Source of the DNA: Acidaminobacter sp964416305
GTDB taxonomy: Bacteria > Bacillota > Clostridia > Peptostreptococcales > Acidaminobacteraceae
NCBI GenBank assembly: GCA_964416305.1
Contig: CAYQDM010000011.1
Coordinates: 49,683 to 113,682 of the forward strand
Direction of reading: 5' to 3'
DNA length: 64,000 nucleotides
Below are positions 50,134 to 58,991 of this stretch, piece by piece. Position numbers and translations under genes: made by a program. How positions within the stretch are numbered: the first letter of the stretch is position 1; each line of letters begins with the position of its first letter. Below the pieces are notes generated by a model, which worked only from the letters and a program-made list of their open reading frames with translations, was not told the origin of the DNA and made no database searches.

Positions 50134-51678
50134 ATGTCCAGCGCACAATTGCACAATCATAAGGCAAGTCGGAAATATTCTTTCATGCCCCGATACGATT
50201 CGATTGGTCCATCAGGGAACACGGGGTCTGTAACGCTGTTTGTACTTCTTATGACCATGACGCTCGTCATGCTCTTCGCGGCATTGGTTTCTTATGGGAC
50301 GAAGCAGACAAGGCATGCGGAAATGCTCAGGAGGTTGGAGCTGGCGGGTCAGTCGATTCTTCACACCTACGACCGGCGTCTGTTGGAAGCCTACAGTTTG
50401 TTGGCGGTGGACCTTGATGTCGCGGAACCATCGGCCTATCTCACTGGGTCCTTTGGGCCTAATCTGAGTTGGAAACAGCCTGACAGGACGTGGACCTTTG
50501 AGCCGAGCCGCAGGCTTGATCAGCCGGTGTATTTTATGGAGGCAGTACGACAGGCGGTTGCAGCAGGTGTTGCAGAAGAGGTGTTGAACGGATTCGTCGG
50601 GAGGTTCGCGGCTGTTCCTGAGCTGGTGGAAAATGGCAAGGATTCTGTGGAGTACAATGATCCAAGTGCAGTATTTGAGACGCATTTGAGCGGCTCGAGG
50701 GAGGACGGTGTTGAAAATGAAGATGGCGAGGCTGGTAAAGATGTAAATGAGGCGCTGGATGTAAAGCCGGCGGATCGAGAGCTCGCGGCCAAAGCAATCA
50801 AATGGATCCGGCAGGCAGGTAAAACTGAAGCGGTTGAGGGGGCTCAAGATCCACAGAACCAAGGTCAAACCCTGGATCAAGACCTGGATCAAGACTTGGA
50901 TCAAGACTTGGATAGAACTCTTTCGGCGGCAGTAAAGGCCAATCTGACCAGCCGTTCTTACATTGGCCCCAAAGCGGCATTGTCGTCAACAGACCGCGGA
51001 TGCTTTCTTTTTTATGTCGCCCATCACTTCAGACATTGGGTTGCTGACCGCCGGGCTGCCTTTTACACTTCGACACCCCAGCCCTCATTCTTTAAGGCTG
51101 AGCTGGAGTACATCCTGTATGGTTATGACGAAGAAGCCTTCAATAAGGCCAGAGCCTTTACAGAAGTTTATTTGATGCGTCTTGCGGGCAATGCAGCCCA
51201 CGTTTCAGCTTGCAGTGAAAAACAGGAATTAATTGGAGTCGTCGCAGGGGCGGTCCAAGCAATAGCGGGTGTACCGTCTCAAGTTACTTCATCGGCACTC
51301 GTTTTGACTTGGGGCATGGCAGAGAGCAGGAGCGATTTAAAGCGGCTGTTAAGTGGCGAAGCGTTGCCATGGGTGCATTTCACAGATGAAACTTGGAGGA
51401 CCCGATTTGGTGATGGTGGCAACGGGGCGCCAGATGCCCCTGATGCCGCTATGAAGCATGATGACCTGACTGCTGCGGACTACGGAGATCACTTAATCGC
51501 GCTGCTTGCGGCAAAAGCTTCAACAAACCATGTGCTGCGCGTTATGGATCTGATTTCGATTGGGGATGGTAAAGACGGCGTCGATCTCGGCCAAAGGACA
51601 ACGCGGTTTGTCATCAGCGTTGAAACCGCTGACGGACTTCCGGGGGTGATCTGGGAAGATGGCTATGGATTGGATTAG
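50134..51678 (+). CDS. TadG/DUF5702-like membrane protein
   Basis: The 514-aa protein has one N-terminal membrane helix after GSVTLFVLLMTMTLVM (near residue 33) and the segment TYDRRLLEAYSLLAVD typical of clostridial DUF5702 proteins. The rest is extracellular, with a DQDL tandem repeat (nt 50872-50913) within an Asp/Gln-rich linker. The ATG at 50134 follows GGGGGAAGGG; an ATG at 50089 lies within the previous gene. Homologues belong to Tad-type pilus or secretion clusters. Confidence 0.8.
   Translation: MSSAQLHNHKASRKYSFMPRYDSIGPSGNTGSVTLFVLLMTMTLVMLFAALVSYGTKQTRHAEMLRRLELAGQSILHTYDRRLLEAYSLLAVDLDVAEPSAYLTGSFGPNLSWKQPDRTWTFEPSRRLDQPVYFMEAVRQAVAAGVAEEVLNGFVGRFAAVPELVENGKDSVEYNDPSAVFETHLSGSREDGVENEDGEAGKDVNEALDVKPADRELAAKAIKWIRQAGKTEAVEGAQDPQNQGQTLDQDLDQDLDQDLDRTLSAAVKANLTSRSYIGPKAALSSTDRGCFLFYVAHHFRHWVADRRAAFYTSTPQPSFFKAELEYILYGYDEEAFNKARAFTEVYLMRLAGNAAHVSACSEKQELIGVVAGAVQAIAGVPSQVTSSALVLTWGMAESRSDLKRLLSGEALPWVHFTDETWRTRFGDGGNGAPDAPDAAMKHDDLTAADYGDHLIALLAAKASTNHVLRVMDLISIGDGKDGVDLGQRTTRFVISVETADGLPGVIWEDGYGLD
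50872..50913. repeat. 12-bp coding repeat (DQDL)
   Basis: Three 12-bp units C/TTGGATCAAGAC plus a partial fourth, inside the DUF5702-like gene. Confidence 0.85.
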
Positions 51679-52294
51679 GTGCTGGCGTAGCTGTTGGATT
51701 GCCCGTTGGTTTGACTGCCGGCTTAACCGTAAAGGCGTGCTGACGGTTGAGGCTGCCATTGCAGTTCCGTTGCTGCTGATCATGGGTTTAGGACTCGCTC
51801 AGTATCTGGGACATCTCAGAGCAGTTGAGGTTACGCGGCAAGCGTTTCACAACACCTGCCTGCAGATTTCGGTCCAGGATCCGGCGACACTTCACTCGCC
51901 GGGGGGCACGAGTCTTGCCATGGCTGCCAATTTGGCGGCAGTTGATCGCAGGGTGGATCTTCAATATCTCTATCTTCGTGAGGATGACAAAGGGAATTTT
52001 GTCGCCAAGCTCTATTGGGTCCGCAGGGTTCCGATCATTGGTTATGTGGTCACCAGCTTTGAGAAGACAGGGCGTTCGATTTACAAGGCTAACGACAGCC
52101 TCGGTACCGACGAGAACTCTGATAAAGTGTCAGCTATGGTCTATGTCACCAACACCGGATCGAAATACCATGAGGCCGGCTGCTTTCATCTCAGAAAATC
52201 CAGTCGCGAAATTTCCCAGGATGAGGCAGAAATTCAAGGCTATGAGGCATGTGCCCACTGCATATTGGAGGTGCCGCTGTTTGAGAAAAAATAA
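51659..52294 (+). CDS. TadE-like pseudopilin (second) with C-terminal Cys motif
   Basis: The 211-aa protein has a prepilin-like segment (NRKGVLTVEAAIAVPLLLIM, residues 23-42). Unlike the first, it ends in a compact motif: VTNTGSKYHEAGC, then GYEACAHC. This is the small metal-binding-like YHxxxCxxL...CxxC module found in many secreted bacterial proteins. It overlaps the previous gene by 20 nt. Start ATG 51659, with GGGGGTGA upstream. Confidence 0.83.
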   Translation: MAMDWIRCWRSCWIARWFDCRLNRKGVLTVEAAIAVPLLLIMGLGLAQYLGHLRAVEVTRQAFHNTCLQISVQDPATLHSPGGTSLAMAANLAAVDRRVDLQYLYLREDDKGNFVAKLYWVRRVPIIGYVVTSFEKTGRSIYKANDSLGTDENSDKVSAMVYVTNTGSKYHEAGCFHLRKSSREISQDEAEIQGYEACAHCILEVPLFEKK

Positions 52295-53063
52295 GGATTC
52301 TATACTTTTGGACAAATCTGCACCTATTCGGGAAGATGTCGCGAGAGGGAGCAGCTGCAGCGTATATTGTGTACGAAGTTTTGAAGGACGCGGCAAGCGC
52401 TGCATTAAGCGGTACGACAAGCCTGTAAGTCAGACTTATCTCAAACTGCTGGATCTGATGAGGGCGCCAAGAGGTATGAATGTGCCGGTAGTGTTTCATT
52501 GGTCGGTTTCGGGACATCTCGGAGAGGAGCTCTTGGTCGAAGAGGAGTGGATTGAGGGTGTGACACTGAGGGCGCTCATGTACGAGGCGCCTCATAAGGT
52601 TGTGCTGAATGCAATGAAATGGTCGGTTCAACTGGCGACAACCCTTAGCCGTCTCCATGATGCCTACGGCTTTATTCATCATGATGTTAAACCGGAGAAT
52701 GTCATCATAGACTCCTTTGAAGATGCAGTGCTGATTGATTTTGACTCAGCCAGGCCATTGGCGGCAGTTGGGCGTAAGGTTTCGGCAGCAAAGGCTGATG
52801 CGGACAGGATAGGAGAACGTACTGGGATCAAAGGCACCAGGGGCTATGCTCCGCCTGAGGCAAAGCTGTTTCCGGGCAGCTGTGATGCTGCGGTGGATTT
52901 ATACAGTTTTGGGCGGATGTTTCTGGAAATCGCAGCCCTTGAGCCTCACAGCTTTAGCCCTGCTTTCTATGATGTGATGCGCCGGTGTACACGGATTGAG
53001 TCAACCTCGAGAATAGAAAGTGCTGCAGGGCTGCGCGAAGCACTGACCAATTTGATTAAATAA
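52281..53063 (+). CDS. Ser/Thr protein kinase
   Basis: The 260-aa protein is a bare Hanks-type kinase domain. It has a Gly-loop-like ARGSSCSVY near residue 22, Lys in CIKRYD near 41, catalytic HHDVKPEN near 133 and the metal-binding DFD (instead of DFG) in LIDFDSAR near 151. GTRGYAPPEA and DLYSFG follow. There is no membrane segment. The TTG at 52281 is chosen because GGAGGTG lies about 8 nt before it; a longer frame open from 51825 runs through the pilin gene. Overlap with that gene is 14 nt. Confidence 0.85.
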   Translation: MRKNKDSILLDKSAPIREDVARGSSCSVYCVRSFEGRGKRCIKRYDKPVSQTYLKLLDLMRAPRGMNVPVVFHWSVSGHLGEELLVEEEWIEGVTLRALMYEAPHKVVLNAMKWSVQLATTLSRLHDAYGFIHHDVKPENVIIDSFEDAVLIDFDSARPLAAVGRKVSAAKADADRIGERTGIKGTRGYAPPEAKLFPGSCDAAVDLYSFGRMFLEIAALEPHSFSPAFYDVMRRCTRIESTSRIESAAGLREALTNLIK

Positions 53064-53100
53064 CCGCGCACACCCGTGACTTCAGTCGTGGGTTAGCGGT
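53063..53100. repeat. IS200/IS605-end-like hairpin
   Basis: ACCCGTGACT-TC-AGTCGTGGGT forms a 10-bp hairpin with two G-U pairs, flanked by ACCGC and GCGGT. The sequence is close to the hairpin seen at IS200/IS605 ends and next to TnpB guide RNAs. No transposase is near. It could be a relic or act as the kinase gene terminator. Confidence 0.55.
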
Positions 53101-53177
53101 GCCTTGTGTATGGTTATTCAAGGGTGAAGGATAGGCTCAGATTACAAAAAATCAATATTTGGAACCATATAAAAATA

Positions 53178-53206
53178 TTGCGACGTATAAATTATTTGTA
53201 TATAAT
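53178..53206 (+). promoter_or_regulatory. Promoter of the M29 aminopeptidase gene
   Basis: TTGCGA, 17-nt spacer, TATAAT, 60 nt before the start. Confidence 0.75.
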
Positions 53207-53265
53207 GAAAGCGAAAATAGACTATGGCCATCCACTGTAAACCAATGGACTATGAGGAGGATATT

Positions 53266-54378
53266 ATGGATCCGAGAATCGATCAATTGGCGAAAAACCT
53301 TGTGCAATATTCCTGTAATGTACAACCGGGAGAAAAAGTGCAGATCCAAAGCGTGGGAGAAAGTCCCAAGCCTTTGGTCAGAGCCTTGGTTCGTGAGATC
53401 TATGCGGCTGGCGGACATCCTTTTGTAGAACTCAAGGATCCTGTCCTTACCAGGGAAATAGTCATGCAGGGTGATGAAACGCTTTATAAGCTTTGGGAAG
53501 AGGTCGATCTCTATAAAATGCGTCAGATGGATGCCTACATTGGGATCTCGGGTGCAGATAATGTGAATGAAATGGCAGATGTACCGAGTGCGAAAATGCG
53601 CCTCTACATGGAAAAATACCTCTCGAATCTGACCAATGAACGCGTCAACAATACCAAATGGGTGGTGCTGCGTTATCCGAACAGTTCTATGGCCCAGTTA
53701 GCTTCTACGAGTCTGGAGCAATTTGAGGCGTTTTATTTTGACGTCTGCAACCTCGATTATGGAAAGATGTCGAAAGCAATGGATGCTTTGGTTGAACGGC
53801 TTGAAAAGACGCGTGAGGTTAGAATTGTAGGACAGGGAACGGATTTATCTTTTTCTATAGGCGAAATTCCTGTTATCAAATGTGCCGGTGAGAACAATAT
53901 TCCGGACGGAGAAGTCTTTACAGCACCGGTGAAGGATTCGGTCAACGGCGTAATTTCCTATAACTGTCCTGCGGTTTACAACGGTTTCACTTATGAAAAT
54001 ATAGTGCTCAGGTTTGAGAATGGGAAGATTGTCGAAGCGACTGCCAACGACACTGAAAAGATCAATCAGGTCTTTGATACGGATGAGGGTGCCCGTTATG
54101 TGGGCGAATTCGCGATTGGCGTCAATCCATATATTCTCAAGCCTATGAAAGATACGCTGTTTGATGAAAAAATCATGGGCAGCTTCCACTTTACACCGGG
54201 CAGAGCTTATGAGGATGCATCAAATGGAAATGCCTCTGCCATTCACTGGGATTTGGTCTGCATCCAAACGCCTGAATATGGTGGCGGTGAAATGTATTTC
54301 GACGGGGAACTGGTAAGAAAAGATGGCCGTTTCGTCGTTGAGGATCTGGAAGTGCTGAATCCTGAGAATTTGAAATAA
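53266..54378 (+). CDS. M29-family aminopeptidase
   Basis: The 370-aa protein resembles thermophilic aminopeptidases T/AmpS. It shows RIDQLAKNLVQYS at the N-terminus, TDLSFSIG near residue 190, NIPDGEVFTAPV near 210 and HWDLVC near 337; these supply the Glu, His and Asp metal ligands of the family. It removes N-terminal residues from peptides, in line with an amino-acid-using anaerobe. ATG 53266 follows GAGGAGG. Confidence 0.93.
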   Translation: MDPRIDQLAKNLVQYSCNVQPGEKVQIQSVGESPKPLVRALVREIYAAGGHPFVELKDPVLTREIVMQGDETLYKLWEEVDLYKMRQMDAYIGISGADNVNEMADVPSAKMRLYMEKYLSNLTNERVNNTKWVVLRYPNSSMAQLASTSLEQFEAFYFDVCNLDYGKMSKAMDALVERLEKTREVRIVGQGTDLSFSIGEIPVIKCAGENNIPDGEVFTAPVKDSVNGVISYNCPAVYNGFTYENIVLRFENGKIVEATANDTEKINQVFDTDEGARYVGEFAIGVNPYILKPMKDTLFDEKIMGSFHFTPGRAYEDASNGNASAIHWDLVCIQTPEYGGGEMYFDGELVRKDGRFVVEDLEVLNPENLK

Positions 54379-54393
54379 AGAGACAGTGATAAA

Positions 54394-54467
54394 AGAAGCG
54401 GGTGTCAGACACCGACTTCCTCCCATAAAAAGGGAGAGTGTCGGTGTCAGACACCCGCTTCTCTTTG
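54394..54467 (+). terminator. Long hairpin terminator with GGTGTCAGACACC arms
   Basis: An outer stem AGAAGCGGGTGTCAGACACC pairs with its complement around an inner CCTCCC/GGGAGAG stem, followed by CTTTG. The arms carry the palindrome seen at 48712, which makes this a repeat-family hairpin as well. Confidence 0.75.
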
Positions 54468-54672
54468 AATCTCTTATTTATTAAACGGGAAGGGGTGTCG
54501 GCGACTCGCGCCTAAAGACCCTCGCTTCCTCTCGGACAACCACTTCCTGGGTTTTCGCTTCATGGATTGAGTCAATTTCACACCTGCTTTCAACTTCCGG
54601 CCCACGCCGATGGACGGATATGATACAATGTAATTTAAGATTGTTCAACACGTGTTCTTCGGAGGGTCAATA

Positions 54673-55281
54673 ATGTATAAATCGTTGCTGACGACGTTTT
54701 TTAAAATTGGATTATTTACTTTTGGCGGTGGTTACGCCATGATCCCTCTGATTGAGGAGGAGATTGTCAGGAAAAAGGCGTGGATGACGGATGAAGAGAT
54801 TTTGGATATCATCAGCGTCGCCCAGAGCCTGCCGGGACCGATCGCCGTCAACATGGCTGCCTTTATTGGGTACAGACTCAGACGTCTGGGCGGCGCGCTT
54901 ATGGCGTCCCTGGGCGTTATTCTGCCATCCTTTTTTATTATTGTCATCATAGCGCATTTGCTGATAAATGCGAATATTGCTGACAAAATTGAGCCGATCT
55001 TCAGCGGCCTCATGCCTGCCATTGCAGTTATGATCCTGATTTCAGCCTACCGCCTTGGAAAAAAAGTAAAGTGGTCACAGTTAAATATGGCAATATTTGC
55101 ACTGGCGGCTGTGCTTTTGATCGTGCTTGGCATGCATCCTATACTCGTCATTGGTGGTGGAATAGTGACGGGCCTCTTCCTAAACCGTCTTTTTCCGCCA
55201 AGCGCCAGCGGACTCGATCCCGTCAGTAAAAGCGAGGATGAAAGCAAGCATGACAGCGAGAGCGAGGGGGAATCCGAATGA
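54673..55281 (+). CDS. Chromate transporter family protein, first half
   Basis: The 202-aa protein is a single CHR domain: FFKIGLFTFGGGYAMIPLIE near residue 8, VAQSLPGPIAVNMAAFIGY near 44, and about five hydrophobic segments. The highly charged tail (SEDESKHDSESEGESE) is unusual. Paired half-size CHR proteins form one transporter, exporting chromate in some bacteria; substrate is unknown in most anaerobes. The stop overlaps the second half (ATGA). Confidence 0.88.
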   Translation: MYKSLLTTFFKIGLFTFGGGYAMIPLIEEEIVRKKAWMTDEEILDIISVAQSLPGPIAVNMAAFIGYRLRRLGGALMASLGVILPSFFIIVIIAHLLINANIADKIEPIFSGLMPAIAVMILISAYRLGKKVKWSQLNMAIFALAAVLLIVLGMHPILVIGGGIVTGLFLNRLFPPSASGLDPVSKSEDESKHDSESEGESE

Positions 55282-55817
55282 ATCTTCCTCTTATTCTGCA
55301 AATGTCACTGACTTTTCTCAAAATTGGCGCCTTCAGCTTTGGCGGTGGGTATGCCATCCTGCCGGTGATTCGGCATGAGGTGGTCGGGATCCACCACTGG
55401 CTGACGGACCGCGAGTTCCTCAACATCTTGTCCATCTCACAGGTGACGCCGGGGCCGGTCGCCATCAATACCTCGACTTATGTGGGCTATAAAATGGGCG
55501 GCCTTCCCGGATCTATGGCGGCGACCATCGCAGTGGTGGTCACCTGCATCACCTTGTCGGTTCTGCTGGCTGGGCGACTCTATCCTTACAGAGAACATCG
55601 CCTGATTCAAAGCGTGTTCAGCGCTCTTCGACCCATTGTGATCGCGTTGATTCTGAGCGCGGCAGTTTCTACGGGTTTGACGGTGGACTGGGATTGGCGT
55701 TCTGTGACCATCGGCGCAATAGCTTTTCTGCTGCTGACCCGCGTCAAGGTCAGAGTCACATGGGTGATGGGAATTTCGGGGCTCCTCGGAGCAGTGTTTT
55801 ATGAGCTGATGGGCTAA
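55278..55817 (+). CDS. Chromate transporter family protein, second half
   Basis: This 179-aa CHR-domain protein has FLKIGAFSFGGGYAILPVI near residue 13 and ISQVTPGPVAINTSTYVGY near 50. It is translationally coupled to the first half and is likely its heterodimer partner. Confidence 0.88.
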   Translation: MNLPLILQMSLTFLKIGAFSFGGGYAILPVIRHEVVGIHHWLTDREFLNILSISQVTPGPVAINTSTYVGYKMGGLPGSMAATIAVVVTCITLSVLLAGRLYPYREHRLIQSVFSALRPIVIALILSAAVSTGLTVDWDWRSVTIGAIAFLLLTRVKVRVTWVMGISGLLGAVFYELMG

Positions 55818-55835
55818 TGGTTGGAGGCGTGATTT

Positions 55836-57473
55836 ATGAAACGTTGGATGATGGTAATTATGATCCTGCTGCTTCTGGTGTCTTCCTCGGCGGCGGGGTA
55901 CTGGTACTTCAAATACAATGAGCTTTCCGGACGCTTTGCGGAAACGTTCTACCAGTCCCTGGTGACTGTGGATGATGAAGTCATACCAAACGGCATGACT
56001 TATCTGGAACACGAGGGGCGGCTGTTCCTGGACATTAGAATTGTGCAGGGTTGGCTGGATGAGGGGGCTTATGTCAGTCCTTCTGGCGAGCGCCTTTACA
56101 TGAAATTTGACGCCCTCGGTTTCAAGTCGGGGGATCCGGAAACGGACATTTTCCTGAGCGAATCCTTGGAGACGTTGAGCCTTCCGATTTACGCAGCGGA
56201 CGATCAGAACTTTGTGGAACTCGAAGCGTTGTCGCGTCTGTTTCGCATGTACTGGACCCGCAACCTCGAAACGGGGATTATCAACATTGTGACCCATCGC
56301 GCTGAAGTGGTGAACATGAGGGTGGCGAAGAAGACCTTTGCTGTTTTGGACGGGGTCAAAACTTTTGAAATTATGTCGGATAAGTACCTGACTGCTGTAA
56401 AGTCGGATGACGGGGGCCTGAGTGTCATTCATCCGGATGGCCGAATTGGGCTCATCGACGCGACCCTGGCAGTGAGTGTACAGGAGGCGAATGTTCTGCC
56501 GCAGGTGGTGCCGCCCGGTGACCGGCAAACTATTGAAAGAATCGTCGCTGCCTGGGATCAGGTGCATCGCTATGACCACAACTTTAATTTCAATGCTGCC
56601 GATGGTTCCGGTGTCGGCAACGTCATCATGCCGACCTGGTTTGACATGAATGTCGATGGGATTGTTCTAAATCTGACAGATATGGCATATGTCCTGAGCG
56701 CTCAAGAAGCAGGCTGGCAGGTCTGGGGGCTGTACGCCAACCATTTCAGTCCGGCGTGGACCTCTGAGATGCTTCGTAGTGAAGTTCTTGCGGATCGGAC
56801 GATTGCGCATGTGGTAGCCTACGCGGTGGCATTTGGGTTGGATGGGATCAACATAGATTTTGAGAATATGTATCTGAAAGATCAGGATCTGTTCTCTGCC
56901 TATGTGAAAAAACTGTCTGATGCACTGAGGCGGGTTGGAAAATGGGTTTCGGTTGATGTCACCGTGCCGGAGGGGAGCGACCAGTGGTCCAAGGTCTACG
57001 ACCGCAAGACGCTCTCCGGTGCTGTCGATTATATGTTCCTGATGGCTTATGACGAACATTGGGCATCCAGTTCAAAAGCAGGCTCTGTTGCCTCTCGCGA
57101 CTGGGTCGTGACGGGCATTGAAAAAAGTCTGGCGCTTATTCCGCGGGAAAAGCTGATCCTTGGCATGCCGCTGTACACTCGGATCTGGGAAGAGGCGGGG
57201 GTCTCGAAAAAGGTGAGTTCATCAACTATGAGTTATCTAAGGACGGATGGCTGGCTGAAGGATAATAATCTGATGCCTGTCTATGATCCGAAGACGGGTC
57301 AGAATTATGTGGAATACCTTTCTGGCGCTTCGAAATTCAGAGTTTGGCTGGAAGATGAGACATCTTTAGGAATGAGGCTCGACTTGATGGAACAATACAA
57401 TCTACCCGGGCTGGGCTTTTGGTCTGTGGATTTTGCGAATGAAGAGGTATGGGAGATTATTAAAAGCCGTTGA
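55836..57473 (+). CDS. Secreted GH18 family protein (SleL/YaaH-like)
   Basis: This 545-aa protein has an N-terminal hydrophobic anchor (residues 4-22) and a domain of about 190 residues resembling the copper-amine-oxidase-N fold. A glycosidase-18 domain follows from about residue 230. The catalytic DxxDxDxE-like site reads DGINIDFEN near residue 338, with Glu as proton donor, and MAYDEHW is near 406. Such proteins act on peptidoglycan or spore cortex N-acetylglucosamine bonds. GGAGG precedes the start. Confidence 0.9.
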   Translation: MKRWMMVIMILLLLVSSSAAGYWYFKYNELSGRFAETFYQSLVTVDDEVIPNGMTYLEHEGRLFLDIRIVQGWLDEGAYVSPSGERLYMKFDALGFKSGDPETDIFLSESLETLSLPIYAADDQNFVELEALSRLFRMYWTRNLETGIINIVTHRAEVVNMRVAKKTFAVLDGVKTFEIMSDKYLTAVKSDDGGLSVIHPDGRIGLIDATLAVSVQEANVLPQVVPPGDRQTIERIVAAWDQVHRYDHNFNFNAADGSGVGNVIMPTWFDMNVDGIVLNLTDMAYVLSAQEAGWQVWGLYANHFSPAWTSEMLRSEVLADRTIAHVVAYAVAFGLDGINIDFENMYLKDQDLFSAYVKKLSDALRRVGKWVSVDVTVPEGSDQWSKVYDRKTLSGAVDYMFLMAYDEHWASSSKAGSVASRDWVVTGIEKSLALIPREKLILGMPLYTRIWEEAGVSKKVSSSTMSYLRTDGWLKDNNLMPVYDPKTGQNYVEYLSGASKFRVWLEDETSLGMRLDLMEQYNLPGLGFWSVDFANEEVWEIIKSR

Positions 57474-57572
57474 AGGGTATAATACGAAGGTCAACGACCC
57501 GCGACGAAGTCATGGCAGTAATGAACGACGACTGGGCTTAAGCCCTGATGAAGAATTGGATGAGGTGATCCT

Positions 57573-58292
57573 ATGGACTTTTATGAGATGCTTGGACGAT
57601 ATTATGATGTGATCTTCCCTACCAATGAGAAACATTTGACTTATCTTAAAGCCTTGCTGCCAGAACGCGGCCGTGTGCTGGATGTGGGCTGCGCGACGGG
57701 TACTTATGCGATTCCGCTTGCAAGACTGGGGTATGATGTATGTGCGTTTGACACTGACTCACCTATGGTGGAGCAGCTGGTCTCGAAAACGGAAAATGAT
57801 GACACACCTCCCAGAGCGCTTGTCTACGACATGCGACGGTTATCCGGTCTAAATGTCGGAGCTTTTGACTTGATTTATTCTATAGGGAATACAATAGTGC
57901 ACTTGGATTCGCTGGAAGAGGTCGGTCAACTGATGAAGGATTGCTATGATAAGTTGAATGACGGGGGATCAATTGTCATTCAAACGGTCAATTATGACAG
58001 GGTGTTGGCGCATAATGAGCTCTCTCTGCCGCTGATTGACCGTCAGGAAGGCCGCATGCGCTTCCATAGATCCTACGAAATTAAGGACTCCCGCATCGTT
58101 TTTAACGGGCAGCTGGAAATTGAAGGTGAGGGAAAACTCGAAGCCTCGACACTGCTCCTGCCTATTGTATCCAAGGATCTCATTAACGCTCTGGAAACGG
58201 CTGGTTTTAGGAATATCAAGCTCTTTGGCAGCTTTGACGGGTCGGAGTACACATCGGAGAGCCCTGCTATAGTCGCTGTCGCAAATCGCTGA
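57573..58292 (+). CDS. Class I SAM-dependent methyltransferase
   Basis: This 239-aa protein has the SAM-binding motif VLDVGCATGTYAIPLARLG near residue 35, an acidic end to beta-2 (CAFDTDSPM), and DLIYSIGNTIVHL near 97. Substrate unknown. GAGGTGATC precedes the ATG. It is followed by a terminator and then the AT-rich island. Confidence 0.87.
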   Translation: MDFYEMLGRYYDVIFPTNEKHLTYLKALLPERGRVLDVGCATGTYAIPLARLGYDVCAFDTDSPMVEQLVSKTENDDTPPRALVYDMRRLSGLNVGAFDLIYSIGNTIVHLDSLEEVGQLMKDCYDKLNDGGSIVIQTVNYDRVLAHNELSLPLIDRQEGRMRFHRSYEIKDSRIVFNGQLEIEGEGKLEASTLLLPIVSKDLINALETAGFRNIKLFGSFDGSEYTSESPAIVAVANR

Positions 58293-58342
58293 TTTTGAGC
58301 CTAAAGCAGATAAAATTTAATATCTATACAAGTTATACAGGC

Positions 58343-58376
58343 GTCGCCTTCGATTTTGAAGGCGACTTTTTATTTT
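58343..58376 (+). terminator. Terminator of the methyltransferase gene
   Basis: GTCGCCTTC and GAAGGCGAC around 6 nt, followed by TTTTTATTTT. Confidence 0.9.
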
Positions 58377-58401
58377 ATAAAATATATTTGACGAATATAA
58401 A

Positions 58402-58430
58402 ACTTGCAAAAGAAAATCAATAATGCAAGT
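58402..58430. promoter_or_regulatory. ACTTGCA/TGCAAGT dyad, upstream element A
   Basis: Inverted 7-mers ACTTGCA and TGCAAGT separated by 15 nt, 60 nt before promoter 1 of the zinc-ribbon cassette. A related dyad (ATTTGCA/TGCAAGT) lies before promoter 3. Candidate operator. Confidence 0.5.
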
Positions 58431-58489
58431 TATGAATTGTGTACTTGTAAAAAAACATTGATAAATGGCTAAAATCGCGAAAATGGGGG

Positions 58490-58518
58490 TTGTAAAATGA
58501 AAGTTAGGCAGCTATAAT
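58490..58518 (+). promoter_or_regulatory. Promoter 1 of the zinc-ribbon island
   Basis: TTGTAA, 17-nt spacer containing AATGAAAGTT, TATAAT. It matches the promoters at 58917 and 59531 base for base over much of the spacer, but no zinc-ribbon gene follows it directly. Confidence 0.75.
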
Positions 58519-58525
58519 ATTCATT

Positions 58526-58916
58526 AATAGCTTGGGTTACATAAAACGTTTCGAACGAAGTTGTGATACGGTAAAACGAAACTCACCCACCTAATCTGCA
58601 GGAATATGCAGGTTGGATTTCAAAATTGAGTGTTGATTCAAGTCTGAATTGATGTGACTCTGGAATGAAGTTGTTCGGCGTAAAGTGGTGAATGGTTTGC
58701 AAGCTGGTTGGTGCAAGGATTTGAGAGATTTAGAAAAAGAAGAAACAGCATAAACAAACAACAAAAAGAATAATAAACCTAAAATTACAATGACGTCTTT
58801 TCAATCTATATTTAGACAAAAGAAAAATATATTTCATACGTTTATCAAAAATGAAAGTTAGAATACTTAAACTTGCAAAAATAAGATAAAAAACATAAAA
58901 TTAATCAAAAAAAGTG
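58526..58916 (+). other. Gene-free transcribed-looking region, possible small RNA
   Basis: Downstream of promoter 1 and before promoter 2. No reading frame with an RBS was found. A 10-bp hairpin (CTAATCTGCA/TGCAGGTTGG, near 58591-58617) sits inside a weaker ACTCA/TGAGT stem. The right half is very AT-rich and includes a degenerate copy of the promoter spacer (TGAAAGTTA near 58852). Confidence 0.4.
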
Positions 58917-58945
58917 TTGCAAAGTGAAAGTTGATAACTTATAAT
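58917..58945 (+). promoter_or_regulatory. Promoter 2 of the zinc-ribbon island
   Basis: TTGCAA, 17-nt spacer with AGTGAAAGTT, TATAAT, 47 nt before the first zinc-ribbon gene. Confidence 0.85.
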
Positions 58946-58991
58946 AATCACAAGAGGTTAAGAACCACATAAAAAACTTAAGGAGGATATT

